Source of the DNA: Francisella salimarina | GTDB lineage: Bacteria > Pseudomonadota > Gammaproteobacteria > Francisellales > Francisellaceae | DNA length: 64,000 bases | Assembly: GCF_007923265.1 (NCBI RefSeq) | Contig: NZ_VOJA01000004.1 | Coordinates: 398,584-462,583, forward strand | Direction: 5' to 3' | Shown: positions 8,316 through 16,021 of the stretch, in pieces | Numbering within the stretch: the stretch's first letter is position 1 | Layout: the number at the start of each line of letters is the position of its first letter | The notes under the pieces: generated by a model | What the model was told of the DNA's origin: nothing | The model's input: the letters and a program-made list of their open reading frames with translations, nothing else | The model's database searches: none | Position numbers and translations under genes: made by a program

Positions 8316-9830
8316 ATGGCTGTTATCAAGACAGAAGATCTAATAAATAGTGTTGCAGAAGCATTGCAGTATATTTCATATTATCACCCGAAAGATTTTA
8401 TTGATGCAATGTATGAAGCGTACCAACGTGAGGAATCAAAGCCAGCAAAAGACGCGATGGCACAGATTCTTATCAATTCAAGAATGTCTGCTATGGGTAA
8501 GCGTCCAATCTGTCAAGATACAGGTATGGTGTGTGCGTTTGTAAAAGTTGGTATGGATGCTAAGCTTGATAAAACTGATAGAACAATTACAGAGCTTGTT
8601 AATGAGGGAGTGCGTCGTGGCTATAATGATCCACATAACCCTTTGAGAGCATCTATGGTTTTTCCACCTCATGGAGCTAGAAAAAATACAAAAGATAATA
8701 CACCAGCAATTGTACATATTGATTTGGTTCATGGTGATAAGATTGAGATTGATATCGCTGCAAAAGGTGGTGGATCTGAGTTTAAGTCAAAATTTAAAGT
8801 TTTAAATCCTAGTGATAGCATTATCGACTGGGTAGAAGAGATGCTTCCACAGATGGGAGCAGGTTGGTGTCCACCAGGAATTATTGGTATTGGAATTGGT
8901 GGTACAGCTGAGAAAGCTATGCTTCTTGCAAAAGAATCTCTAGGTGAAGAGATTAATATGCAAGATATCATCAAAAATGGTCCTCAAAATGAGACTGAGC
9001 AACTAAGATTAGATATTTATAATCGTGTCAATGCTCTTGGTATAGGTGCTCAAGGTCTTGGTGGTTTGACAACCGTGCTTGATGTTAAGGTTAATGAATA
9101 CCCAACTCACGCAGCATGTAAGCCTGTAGCTCTTATTCCTAACTGTGCGGCTACTCGTCATGTACATTTCACATTAGATGGTTCTGGGGCTGTTGATTTG
9201 CCAGCACCTAAGATCGAAGATTGGCCAGTAATCGAGCAAGCACAAAATTATGATGTTAAGAAAATCAATCTTGATACAGTTACTAAAGAAGAAATCGAAG
9301 CTCTTAGGTCTGGTGATAATGTTTTATTGACAGGTAAGATCTTGACTGGTCGTGATGCGGCGCATAAGCGTTTACAGGATATGTATAATGCTGGCGAAGA
9401 ATTCCCTGTAGATCTTAAAGGTAGATTTATCTATTATGTAGGTCCAGTTGATCCAGTTGGTGATGAAGTTGTTGGCCCTGCTGGTCCTACTACAGCTACG
9501 CGTATGGATAAATTTACACCATTTATGTTAGAGAAAGCTGGTATTGCTGGTATGATTGGTAAATCAGAAAGAGGTCAGGCTACTATTGACTCTATTGCAA
9601 AAAATAAGGCTGTTTATTTTATGGGAGTAGGTGGTGCTGCTTACCTAATCTCTAAATCAATCAAGAAAGCGGAAGTTGTCGCTTTTGAAGACCTTGGTAT
9701 GGAAGCTATTTATGAGTTTGAAGTAGAAGATATGCCAGTAACTGTTGCTGTAGACTCTCTTGGTGTTTCAGCGCATCAGCAAGGTCCTAAGCTTTGGAAA
9801 GCTAAGATTGCTGAAATCAAAAAAGGTTAA
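8316..9830 (+). CDS. fumA: Class I (iron-sulfur) fumarate hydratase
   Basis: A 504-residue class I fumarase converting fumarate and malate in the TCA cycle, of the oxygen-sensitive 4Fe-4S type. Cysteines in family-conserved settings are seen in 'RPICQDTGM', 'GAGWCPPG' and 'IPNCAATRHVHF', suitable as cluster ligands. The C-terminal beta domain carries 'GPVDPVGDEVVGPAGPTTAT' and 'GGAAYLISKSIK'. It is monocistronic with its own promoter. No class II (fumC) gene is in the window. Confidence 0.93.
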   Translation: MAVIKTEDLINSVAEALQYISYYHPKDFIDAMYEAYQREESKPAKDAMAQILINSRMSAMGKRPICQDTGMVCAFVKVGMDAKLDKTDRTITELVNEGVRRGYNDPHNPLRASMVFPPHGARKNTKDNTPAIVHIDLVHGDKIEIDIAAKGGGSEFKSKFKVLNPSDSIIDWVEEMLPQMGAGWCPPGIIGIGIGGTAEKAMLLAKESLGEEINMQDIIKNGPQNETEQLRLDIYNRVNALGIGAQGLGGLTTVLDVKVNEYPTHAACKPVALIPNCAATRHVHFTLDGSGAVDLPAPKIEDWPVIEQAQNYDVKKINLDTVTKEEIEALRSGDNVLLTGKILTGRDAAHKRLQDMYNAGEEFPVDLKGRFIYYVGPVDPVGDEVVGPAGPTTATRMDKFTPFMLEKAGIAGMIGKSERGQATIDSIAKNKAVYFMGVGGAAYLISKSIKKAEVVAFEDLGMEAIYEFEVEDMPVTVAVDSLGVSAHQQGPKLWKAKIAEIKKG

Positions 9831-9990
9831 TTCTATTTGTATCATTCTGTATATTGTGTAAATTTTTATTATATATTTACATATTCAGTAGTTTAGTCAT
9901 TTTTTATTTTTCTAAGGTATAGTAAGTAATCGATTTATGATGTCTTAATGTTCAATGAATTAGAATTTAGTGACAAGTATTATAGTGATA

Positions 9991-10011
9991 ATACCAGTAT
10001 ATGTGTGGTAT
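9991..10011. promoter_or_regulatory. Inverted repeat upstream of small secreted protein gene
   Basis: ATACCA (9991-9996) and TGGTAT (10006-10011) form a 6-base dyad around 9 bases, about 50 bases before the gene at 10059. It could be an operator or chance in AT-rich sequence. The rest of the 228-base gap after fumA shows no gene. Confidence 0.25.
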
Positions 10012-10058
10012 ATTAAATCTATAACTCTTTTCATTTTTGATAGTTTAGGGAGCAAGAT

Positions 10059-10307
10059 ATGAAAAAAATGTTATTAATGTTGCTATTGGCTTCTCCAGTA
10101 CTTATTTTTGCTGCAGATAGTGCAACAGATTCGAATACAAATGTAGATAATCAACAAGCAAAGCAACAAAAATTTGAGGCTAAAAAGCAACGAATTCTTA
10201 AAATGTTGCAAGAAAAACAAGCCTGTGTAGAAAAAGCCAATTCAAAAAATGATTTAAAGAAATGTAAAGTCCATGGTGGTAAAAAACATAAAAACAAAAA
10301 AGATTAA
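10059..10307 (+). CDS. Small secreted basic protein, unknown function
   Basis: 82 residues: a signal peptide (MKKMLLMLLLASPVLIFA, cleavage after about residue 18), a Gln/Lys-rich helical stretch ('AKQQKFEAKKQRILKMLQE'), two cysteines ('QACVEKANSKNDLKKC') and a Lys/His-rich tail ('GGKKHKNKKD'). The ribosome site GGGAGC precedes the ATG. No family is recognised. The two cysteines could form a periplasmic disulfide and the cationic tail could bind nucleic acid, LPS or metal; both are guesses. Confidence 0.7.
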   Translation: MKKMLLMLLLASPVLIFAADSATDSNTNVDNQQAKQQKFEAKKQRILKMLQEKQACVEKANSKNDLKKCKVHGGKKHKNKKD

Positions 10308-10347
10308 TTTATAGTAGGTTTTGATTTTTTGGTATAACGAGTTTTTG

Positions 10348-10788
10348 TTAAGTTGTAATTTCTATTAAATTTTGTTCTGGGTCAAGTACACAGCTTTCAT
10401 AATATCCATCGCCTGTAGTTCTAGGTTCTCCGGTAATCTTAAAACCATCACTTCTTAGTTGTTCTGTTAGTTGATTTACTTTTTCTTTAGATCCTACTGA
10501 TATGGCAAGATGAATTAAACCAAATCTTTCTGTATTATCGAGATTTAAATTGTTCATGTTTTTTGAGTGCATAATTTCTAATCTTGCTCCAGATTCAAAA
10601 GATAAGAAATAAGAAGAAAAGCCTTTTATGGGGTTTATATATTTATCATTTGGTTTTGCATTAAAGTATTTACAATAAAAATCTTTCATTGATTCAATAT
10701 CTTTAACCCAAATTGCAATATGTTCTATTCTTATATATTGTGATTCCTTTATTGCATTGTAAATAACACTGTAGCTAAGTTTAGCCAT
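10348..10788 (-). CDS. VOC-family (glyoxalase/dioxygenase fold) protein
   Basis: A glyoxalase-like VOC domain: 'IRIEHIAIWVKDIESMKDFY' at the start, 'GARLEIMHS', 'FGLIHLAISVGSKEKV' and the C-terminal 'GDGYYESCVLDPEQNLIEIT'. Metal-ligand candidates are His23, Glu72, His93 and the Glu near the C-terminus. The substrate is unknown. The first ATG (10788) gives an unusual 18-residue N-terminal extension with a poor ribosome site. Family members normally begin at the position of Ile19, an ATA codon at 10734, and AAAGGA lies 10 bases before it. Confidence 0.85.
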   Translation of the reverse strand: MAKLSYSVIYNAIKESQYIRIEHIAIWVKDIESMKDFYCKYFNAKPNDKYINPIKGFSSYFLSFESGARLEIMHSKNMNNLNLDNTERFGLIHLAISVGSKEKVNQLTEQLRSDGFKITGEPRTTGDGYYESCVLDPEQNLIEITT

Positions 10789-10846
10789 TAATCTTAAGTT
10801 GTATATGTGATATATTTTACTTTATTTGCTTTGAAAAAATAAATTG

Positions 10847-11452
10847 ATGCATAAAGATAAAATATTTGAGTTTATAAAGAAAGTCCAAGCAATATCACAT
10901 ACAGGTGTTGTTTACTCTAAATGTCCATATGCTTTGGATAATTACCATGAACTACTAGAGTTAAGTTCAAAAATGTTACATGAGTATATCAAATCTGATG
11001 TACAACCTTATGATATATACAGGGATATGTATTATCCAACACCACAGCCAGGTGTGCGAGTGGTTATTTTTCAAAATAATAAACTTCTAATGGCTGAAGA
11101 TGCTGATACTCCAAGTGAATGGACTATTCCAGGTGGTTGGTGTGATATTGATCTTTCGCCAGTTGAAACATGTATCAAAGAGGTTAAAGAAGAAACGGGC
11201 TATGATATTAAAGTGACTAAATTTTTAGCGCTCATGGATAGAAATAATTATACTCAAAGTGAAATTTATAATGTTTACAGTTTGGTATTTGTAGCAGAAA
11301 TTGTAGGTGGCGAGAATAGCCCAAATTTTGAGGTTAATAAGGTAGATTTTTTTGATATTAATGAGTTACCAAAATTATCGCATAAACTTACAAAAGAAGA
11401 GCTTGATATTATTCTAAAAGTATATGATGAAGACTCGGTCTATTTTGAGTAA
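10847..11452 (+). CDS. Nudix hydrolase with NUDIX_N_2-type N-terminal domain
   Basis: About 201 residues. The N-terminal helical region (residues 1-60, 'FEFIKKVQAISHTGVVYSK') is typical of the NUDIX_N_2 group of nucleotide-sugar/ADP-ribose hydrolases. The Nudix domain follows, with 'GGWCDIDLSPVETCIKEV' and then 'KEETGYD'. Compared with the Nudix box, the first Glu is replaced by Leu and the Arg by Lys, but the catalytic EExG glutamates remain. A TTG directly precedes the chosen ATG (10847). The substrate cannot be read from the sequence. Confidence 0.85.
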   Translation: MHKDKIFEFIKKVQAISHTGVVYSKCPYALDNYHELLELSSKMLHEYIKSDVQPYDIYRDMYYPTPQPGVRVVIFQNNKLLMAEDADTPSEWTIPGGWCDIDLSPVETCIKEVKEETGYDIKVTKFLALMDRNNYTQSEIYNVYSLVFVAEIVGGENSPNFEVNKVDFFDINELPKLSHKLTKEELDIILKVYDEDSVYFE

Positions 11453-11516
11453 AATTTTTGATTGTGGGTTTACATTTAGTTTCTAGGTAAATAGTATTTG
11501 TGTAACGTTTTATAAA

Positions 11517-12158
11517 TTGAATTTTTATATTGTGATTTTAGGAGTCAAAATAGCGATTATTTTAAAGTTTATTATTAGCTTATTTGCGATAATTAATCCA
11601 TTTTCATTAGCTGGAATATATCTTGATACTGTAAAACAATCAGATCAAAAAGAAAAAAGTGCAATTGTCTCTATGATGATATTAGCATTTTTGGCGATAC
11701 TTAGTATGATGGTGTGGTTCGGTGATGATATATTGTCAGTTTTTGGTATTAATCAAGATGCTTTTCGTGCTGGTGGCGGAGTAATTGTCTTGTTTTTTGG
11801 CTTGAGAATTTTGGGAGTATTAACACAGTCAGGGTCAAATGCTAATGTAAAAGCTGTTTCTGCTAGAGATTTGGCAGTTGTGCCTTTGGCTATACCTTTA
11901 TTGGCAGGACCTGGGACAATAGCAACGGTAATTACAGAGTCTCATAAGTACTTTATTACACTTCAAGCAAAAATTATCGGTAATATATGTTTAGTATTTG
12001 TAGCAATTATATTATGGTTGTTTTTTAGGTATCTTCCTAAGATATCTGCATTTTTAGGAGAGCATGCTATAGATGTTATTTCAAAGGTTATGGGTTTGAT
12101 GCTAGTAGCTATTTCGGTAGAAATGATTTTTGATGGAATCAAAGGTTTCTTTTATTAG
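11517..12158 (+). CDS. MarC-family integral membrane protein
   Basis: A multi-spanning MarC/UPF0056 protein of about 200 residues with 'FIISLFAIINPFSLAGIYL' at the start and 'VPLAIPLLAGPGTIATVI', the family hallmarks. Function in this family is unsettled. The listed start is the longest frame (TTG 11517). A GTG occurs at 11532, but neither has a ribosome site. The only good one, TTAGGAG (11538-11544), lies five bases before an ATA codon at 11550, exactly where MarC proteins normally begin. Confidence 0.88.
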   Translation: MNFYIVILGVKIAIILKFIISLFAIINPFSLAGIYLDTVKQSDQKEKSAIVSMMILAFLAILSMMVWFGDDILSVFGINQDAFRAGGGVIVLFFGLRILGVLTQSGSNANVKAVSARDLAVVPLAIPLLAGPGTIATVITESHKYFITLQAKIIGNICLVFVAIILWLFFRYLPKISAFLGEHAIDVISKVMGLMLVAISVEMIFDGIKGFFY

Positions 12159-12176
12159 TTTAAGAAGGAGAATAAT

Positions 12177-12530
12177 ATGATAAAGGTATTTGGGATAAAT
12201 AATTGTACAAGTGTTAGAAATGCCCTCAAGTTTTTTGAAGAAAAGGGTAAGAAAGTTGAATATATAAATCTCAGACAAAAAAAACCTACTTGGCAAGAAA
12301 TGAAAGAGATAAAGCAAATTGGCAATTTTCAAGTAATAGACTTATTCAACTCTAAAGGTAAGCTTTTTACGGAAATGGGCCTTAAAGAAAAATTTGGTAG
12401 TTTGTCGGAGCAAGAAGCATTTGAGCTTTTAGTTACCGATGCCTTATTATTTAAAAGACCTCTAGTTGTAGATGGCAGCTATGCTAGAACTGGCTGGAAT
12501 AAAAAAGAATACGAAGAAAAATGGGGTTAG
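12177..12530 (+). CDS. Spx/ArsC-family (YffB-like) thioredoxin-fold protein
   Basis: A 117-residue ArsC/Spx-like protein: 'MIKVFGINNCTSVRNALKFF' (Cys10 is the active-site cysteine), then 'WQEMKEIKQIG' and 'FKRPLVVDGSYARTGWNKKE', where 'KRPLV' is the conserved turn. The motif is CxxV rather than CxxC, so it has a single redox cysteine. A strong ribosome site (AAGGAG) precedes the ATG and the gene lies 19 bases after marC, suggesting cotranscription. It is closer to YffB-type reductases than to true arsenate reductase; the substrate is unknown. Confidence 0.85.
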   Translation: MIKVFGINNCTSVRNALKFFEEKGKKVEYINLRQKKPTWQEMKEIKQIGNFQVIDLFNSKGKLFTEMGLKEKFGSLSEQEAFELLVTDALLFKRPLVVDGSYARTGWNKKEYEEKWG

Positions 12531-12553
12531 AATAATTTAAAATTTGAGATGTT

Positions 12554-12889
12554 TTATTCTGTTGCGTCAGATTTTGCTTTCTCAATTTGTGCATCTAGGC
12601 TAGCTGCTTTTGAGAGATTCTGTTGAGCTTCAGCATCTAGAACATTTGCCTGATCTTTGTCATACTGAGACTTAGAAGTATCAGCCTTAGCCTCTTTATC
12701 AAGATTTCCAGCATCAGTTGTTAGTGTATTAGCTTGTAGTTGATCTTGTTTAGCCTGTTCGTTTAATTGGCTTTGTTGTTGCTCAAGATCTTCTAGCGCG
12801 CGCTCTTTTTTATTTGGACCGCATGAAGCAAGTAAACTTACGCATACAACAGAAGTAAATAATATTCCTGATAATTTTTTTATAGTCAT
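12554..12889 (-). CDS. Helical lipoprotein, unknown function
   Basis: A 111-residue predicted lipoprotein with lipobox 'LLASC' (Cys23). The mature part is almost entirely Ala/Gln/Lys/Asp/Leu with heptad-like spacing ('RALEDLEQQQSQLNEQAK'), so a single long helix or coiled coil is likely, loosely resembling Lpp-type envelope spacers. There is no C-terminal Lys as in Lpp (it ends 'KSDATE'). It is converging with the spx-like gene (23-base gap) and no family is recognised. Confidence 0.75.
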   Translation of the reverse strand: MTIKKLSGILFTSVVCVSLLASCGPNKKERALEDLEQQQSQLNEQAKQDQLQANTLTTDAGNLDKEAKADTSKSQYDKDQANVLDAEAQQNLSKAASLDAQIEKAKSDATE

Positions 12890-13043
12890 TGGTTATATTC
12901 TCCTAACAGTTATTAAAATTAAATTGATACAAATTAATTGCTATCATTTTAATTATGCTAAATGAATAATTATTAGTAAATACTAAACAGTTAATTTTTT
13001 ATTAAAAAATGGTGATGCTTTAGTTCTTTAAGTAGATGTGCAT

Positions 13044-14357
13044 TTAGAATAAATTAACGGCATGAAGAAACATGATTGCACAGAAAATTGTAATAATCCC
13101 GGCAGTAATATTTAGCTCTTTTCTATTGCAAAAAACAGATATTAAGAACCAGACTAGAATACCCGTAGCAATACCTGTTGATATTGATGATGCAAGAGTC
13201 ATCATTATTATGGTGAAAAATGCCGGTGTTGCTTGAACAAAGTCGCTCCAATTAACATTTGCTACTTGTTGCATCATCATTATACCTATTAGTATTAGTG
13301 CTGGAGAAATGACTTCTATTGGGATAGAGCTAATTAATGGTGATAAGAATAAAAATGGTAAAAACATTAAACCCGCAAATATAGCTGTAAGGCCAGAGCG
13401 AGCTCCTTGAGCAATACCTACACCAGATTCTACAACAACTGTAGATGGACTAGAGCCTAGTATGCCAGATACTGTAGCGCTTGTAGCATCAGCAAGGAAG
13501 GTTTTCTTTAGTTCTTTATCTCTATGATTGTGCTCTTTTTGCATACTTCCATATAAGCTTGATATGGTTCCAGTACCATCAAAAAGACTTAAAAAGCAGA
13601 ACGTGAATATTGTTGGCAAAATAGCAAATTTTAAGCCACTTGTGAAATCTATTTGACCTATCAAAGAGAAATCAGGAGCACTTACTATAGTAGTTGGTAG
13701 AGCTATTATTTTTTCATGAGAAAAATGCTCTAAAGGTATAGAGAATATATAGCCTATTATGATTACTATGATAATTGGGGCAGGAATTTTTTTTATGAAA
13801 AGTATTACTAATAATATTAAACAGGCCATAAATAATATGGTATGTGGATTGATGCTATTTAAAGTTAATAGGCCTTCGTTAGAAGTAATAAAGCCACTAT
13901 TTATAAAGCCGATATATGCAATAAAGAGTCCAATGCCAGCTCCTAGGGATTGCTTGATTGACTTAGGGAGGCTTAGCATGATTTTTGTACGAATATTTAA
14001 AATTACTAATAAGCTAAATATTATTCCTGACCAAAATGTTGCGCCTAATACGGTTTGCCATGGTAGGTGATACACTGATACAGCAGTATATGAGAAGAAA
14101 ATATTCATTCCCATACCGGGAGCTACTACAAAAGGATTGCGTGTAAATAATCCCATAATTATGCTACCAAAAGCAGATACTAAGATTGTGCTTGTTACCA
14201 AAGCATTGCTAGGCATACCAGCAGCAGCTAGTATTTTTGGATTTACCACGATGATATAAGAAATCGCTAGAAAGGAAGCTAATGCTGCTAGGAATTCTTT
14301 TTTTATTGAGGTGTTATTTGCTTTTAGATCAAAGAATGATTCTATTGTTTTCAACAT
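13044..14357 (-). CDS. NCS2-family (AzgA-like) adenine/guanine/hypoxanthine permease
   Basis: A 437-residue transporter of the AzgA branch of nucleobase permeases. Family segments are 'FFDLKANNTSIKKEFLAALA' at the N-terminus, 'VVNPKILAAAGMP', 'FVVAPGMGMNIFF', 'LSLFDGTGTISSLYG' and 'GSSPSTVVVESGVGIAQGAR' (substrate-site loops). It likely imports purine bases by proton symport. It is monocistronic, with about 70 bases separating it from aspD. Confidence 0.93.
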   Translation of the reverse strand: MLKTIESFFDLKANNTSIKKEFLAALASFLAISYIIVVNPKILAAAGMPSNALVTSTILVSAFGSIIMGLFTRNPFVVAPGMGMNIFFSYTAVSVYHLPWQTVLGATFWSGIIFSLLVILNIRTKIMLSLPKSIKQSLGAGIGLFIAYIGFINSGFITSNEGLLTLNSINPHTILFMACLILLVILFIKKIPAPIIIVIIIGYIFSIPLEHFSHEKIIALPTTIVSAPDFSLIGQIDFTSGLKFAILPTIFTFCFLSLFDGTGTISSLYGSMQKEHNHRDKELKKTFLADATSATVSGILGSSPSTVVVESGVGIAQGARSGLTAIFAGLMFLPFLFLSPLISSIPIEVISPALILIGIMMMQQVANVNWSDFVQATPAFFTIIMMTLASSISTGIATGILVWFLISVFCNRKELNITAGIITIFCAIMFLHAVNLF

Positions 14358-14428
14358 ATTTTACAGCTAAATCACTAAAAGCTATATTGTAGTAATTAGT
14401 ATGATAAAAGTCTATTTGGTTTTGATTT

Positions 14429-16009
14429 TTAGCAAGATTTTTTATATTCAGAATATAAGTTGTCTAATTGTTGTCTAATATTGATTCCTATATTCCTATA
14501 GTCACATTCACGTAAGTTTGCTAGAGAGACTCTAGCGGAAGGGTGTGAGTCATCAAAGCCATTACCAGGTAGAAGAACTACTCCTGTCTCAGATGCTAAA
14601 GTTTTTAGCATATTATTAACACTATGATTTTGTATTAACCATCTAGAAAAAAACTTATCATAAATTACAGTTGAGAGATGTTCTAAATCTAGAAGTGTAT
14701 AATATCCAACATTATCTGAATTATAATGGTACGGTATCTTAGGTGATATGGAATTAAATAAGATATTGTAGCGCCTTCTGATAAGCTTTTTTGCTTCTTT
14801 ACGATAAATATCTTGACTATCTAATAAGCTAGAAAGCGCAAAAAGGCTCATTTGTAATTGTTGAGGTAGTGAGATACCAGCGGTATGATTTAGTGCAACA
14901 GAGCGACTATCAGCTACTAATCTATCAATAAACTTTAATGTTCTTGAATTTGTTGTAAGAGAGTTGTAATGCTTATCAAGCTCACGCAGCTTTCTATCAT
15001 CAAGTTCGCTAATTAGTTTATCAAAAATATTGTCTTTGTGTAGGGTAATCGTACCGATACGCCAGCCAGTTGCTCCAAAGTATTTGGAGAATGAGTAAAC
15101 GCAAAGGGTGTTGTAGGCACATTTTGAGAATAATGATTCAAAGTCATCTGAAAAAGTTGCATAAACATCATCGGTAATAATCATTAAATCAGATCGGTGA
15201 TTTTCGATGATATTCGCTATTTTGTCTAGAACAGAGTCGCTAATTTTGACAGATGGTGGATTACTTGGATTTACTAAGCAAAGAATCTTGATAGTAGGAT
15301 CAAGTAGCTTTTCAAGTTCTTTGTCAGTAACTTGCCAATCTGCTTGCTCATCAGCATAGGTGTGAACTATAGTATTGTTATATTCTGGAAGTTCTGGAAT
15401 TTCAAGATATGGTGAAAAAATAGGGCTAATCATCGCTATTTTATCATTGGCATTAAGTAGTCCATTTATTTTCGCAGATTGGAAAATATATGTCATAGCA
15501 GCAGTACCACCTTCTGTCGCAAAAATATCAAATTCTAGTGGGATATCCGTATTCTTATAGAGTTCTTCACGCAGATAGTACATTACTATTTTTTCGGTGA
15601 TAGAAAGCATCCTTGGTGGCGAAGGGTAGTTGCATCCAAGATATGCATTAGTCATTTCATATAAAAAGTCTTCTTTATTGATGCCTAAATGATCATCAAC
15701 GAAAGAGATTGCAGCTTTAAGAAAACTAATTCCATCTAGCTTATCATTAGCCATGCAGTAGAAATCAAATCTTTCTAATATGCCTTTTTTCTCAGGTAAG
15801 CCACCAAAAATGTTATCAAGATAGGAGTAAGATCTTTCAGATTCTTTAAGTGCAAAGTCTCCAAGGCGTAAGAAAGCATGTCTTGGAACTGTTGCCAAAA
15901 AATTAGGATTGCCACGACCAGCATTCAACATTAATCTATCGGCTTTACTTGTTGCTAATTTTATTAATTCATCTTTAAATTCAAATGGACTTAAATCTTG
16001 TTGACTCAT
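14429..16009 (-). CDS. aspD: Bifunctional aspartate transaminase / aspartate 4-decarboxylase
   Basis: A 526-residue fold-type I PLP enzyme of the AspD family (EC 4.1.1.12), which converts L-aspartate to L-alanine and CO2. The PLP lysine is in 'VYSFSKYFGATGWRIG'. Other conserved parts are 'NAGRGNPNFLATVPRHAFLR' at the N-terminus, 'NPSNPPSVKISDSVL' and 'ITDDVYATF'. The length matches AspD and exceeds ordinary aminotransferases (about 400). The aspartate:alanine exchanger gene lies 12 bases upstream on the same strand, so the pair forms an aspartate decarboxylation cycle. Confidence 0.93.
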   Translation of the reverse strand: MSQQDLSPFEFKDELIKLATSKADRLMLNAGRGNPNFLATVPRHAFLRLGDFALKESERSYSYLDNIFGGLPEKKGILERFDFYCMANDKLDGISFLKAAISFVDDHLGINKEDFLYEMTNAYLGCNYPSPPRMLSITEKIVMYYLREELYKNTDIPLEFDIFATEGGTAAMTYIFQSAKINGLLNANDKIAMISPIFSPYLEIPELPEYNNTIVHTYADEQADWQVTDKELEKLLDPTIKILCLVNPSNPPSVKISDSVLDKIANIIENHRSDLMIITDDVYATFSDDFESLFSKCAYNTLCVYSFSKYFGATGWRIGTITLHKDNIFDKLISELDDRKLRELDKHYNSLTTNSRTLKFIDRLVADSRSVALNHTAGISLPQQLQMSLFALSSLLDSQDIYRKEAKKLIRRRYNILFNSISPKIPYHYNSDNVGYYTLLDLEHLSTVIYDKFFSRWLIQNHSVNNMLKTLASETGVVLLPGNGFDDSHPSARVSLANLRECDYRNIGINIRQQLDNLYSEYKKSC

Positions 16010-16021
16010 AAAAATATCCTT

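Noticed and set aside
13759-14070. 103-codon frame antisense to the purine permease
   Set aside because: The apparent hydrophobicity is a shadow of the membrane protein on the other strand; no independent support.
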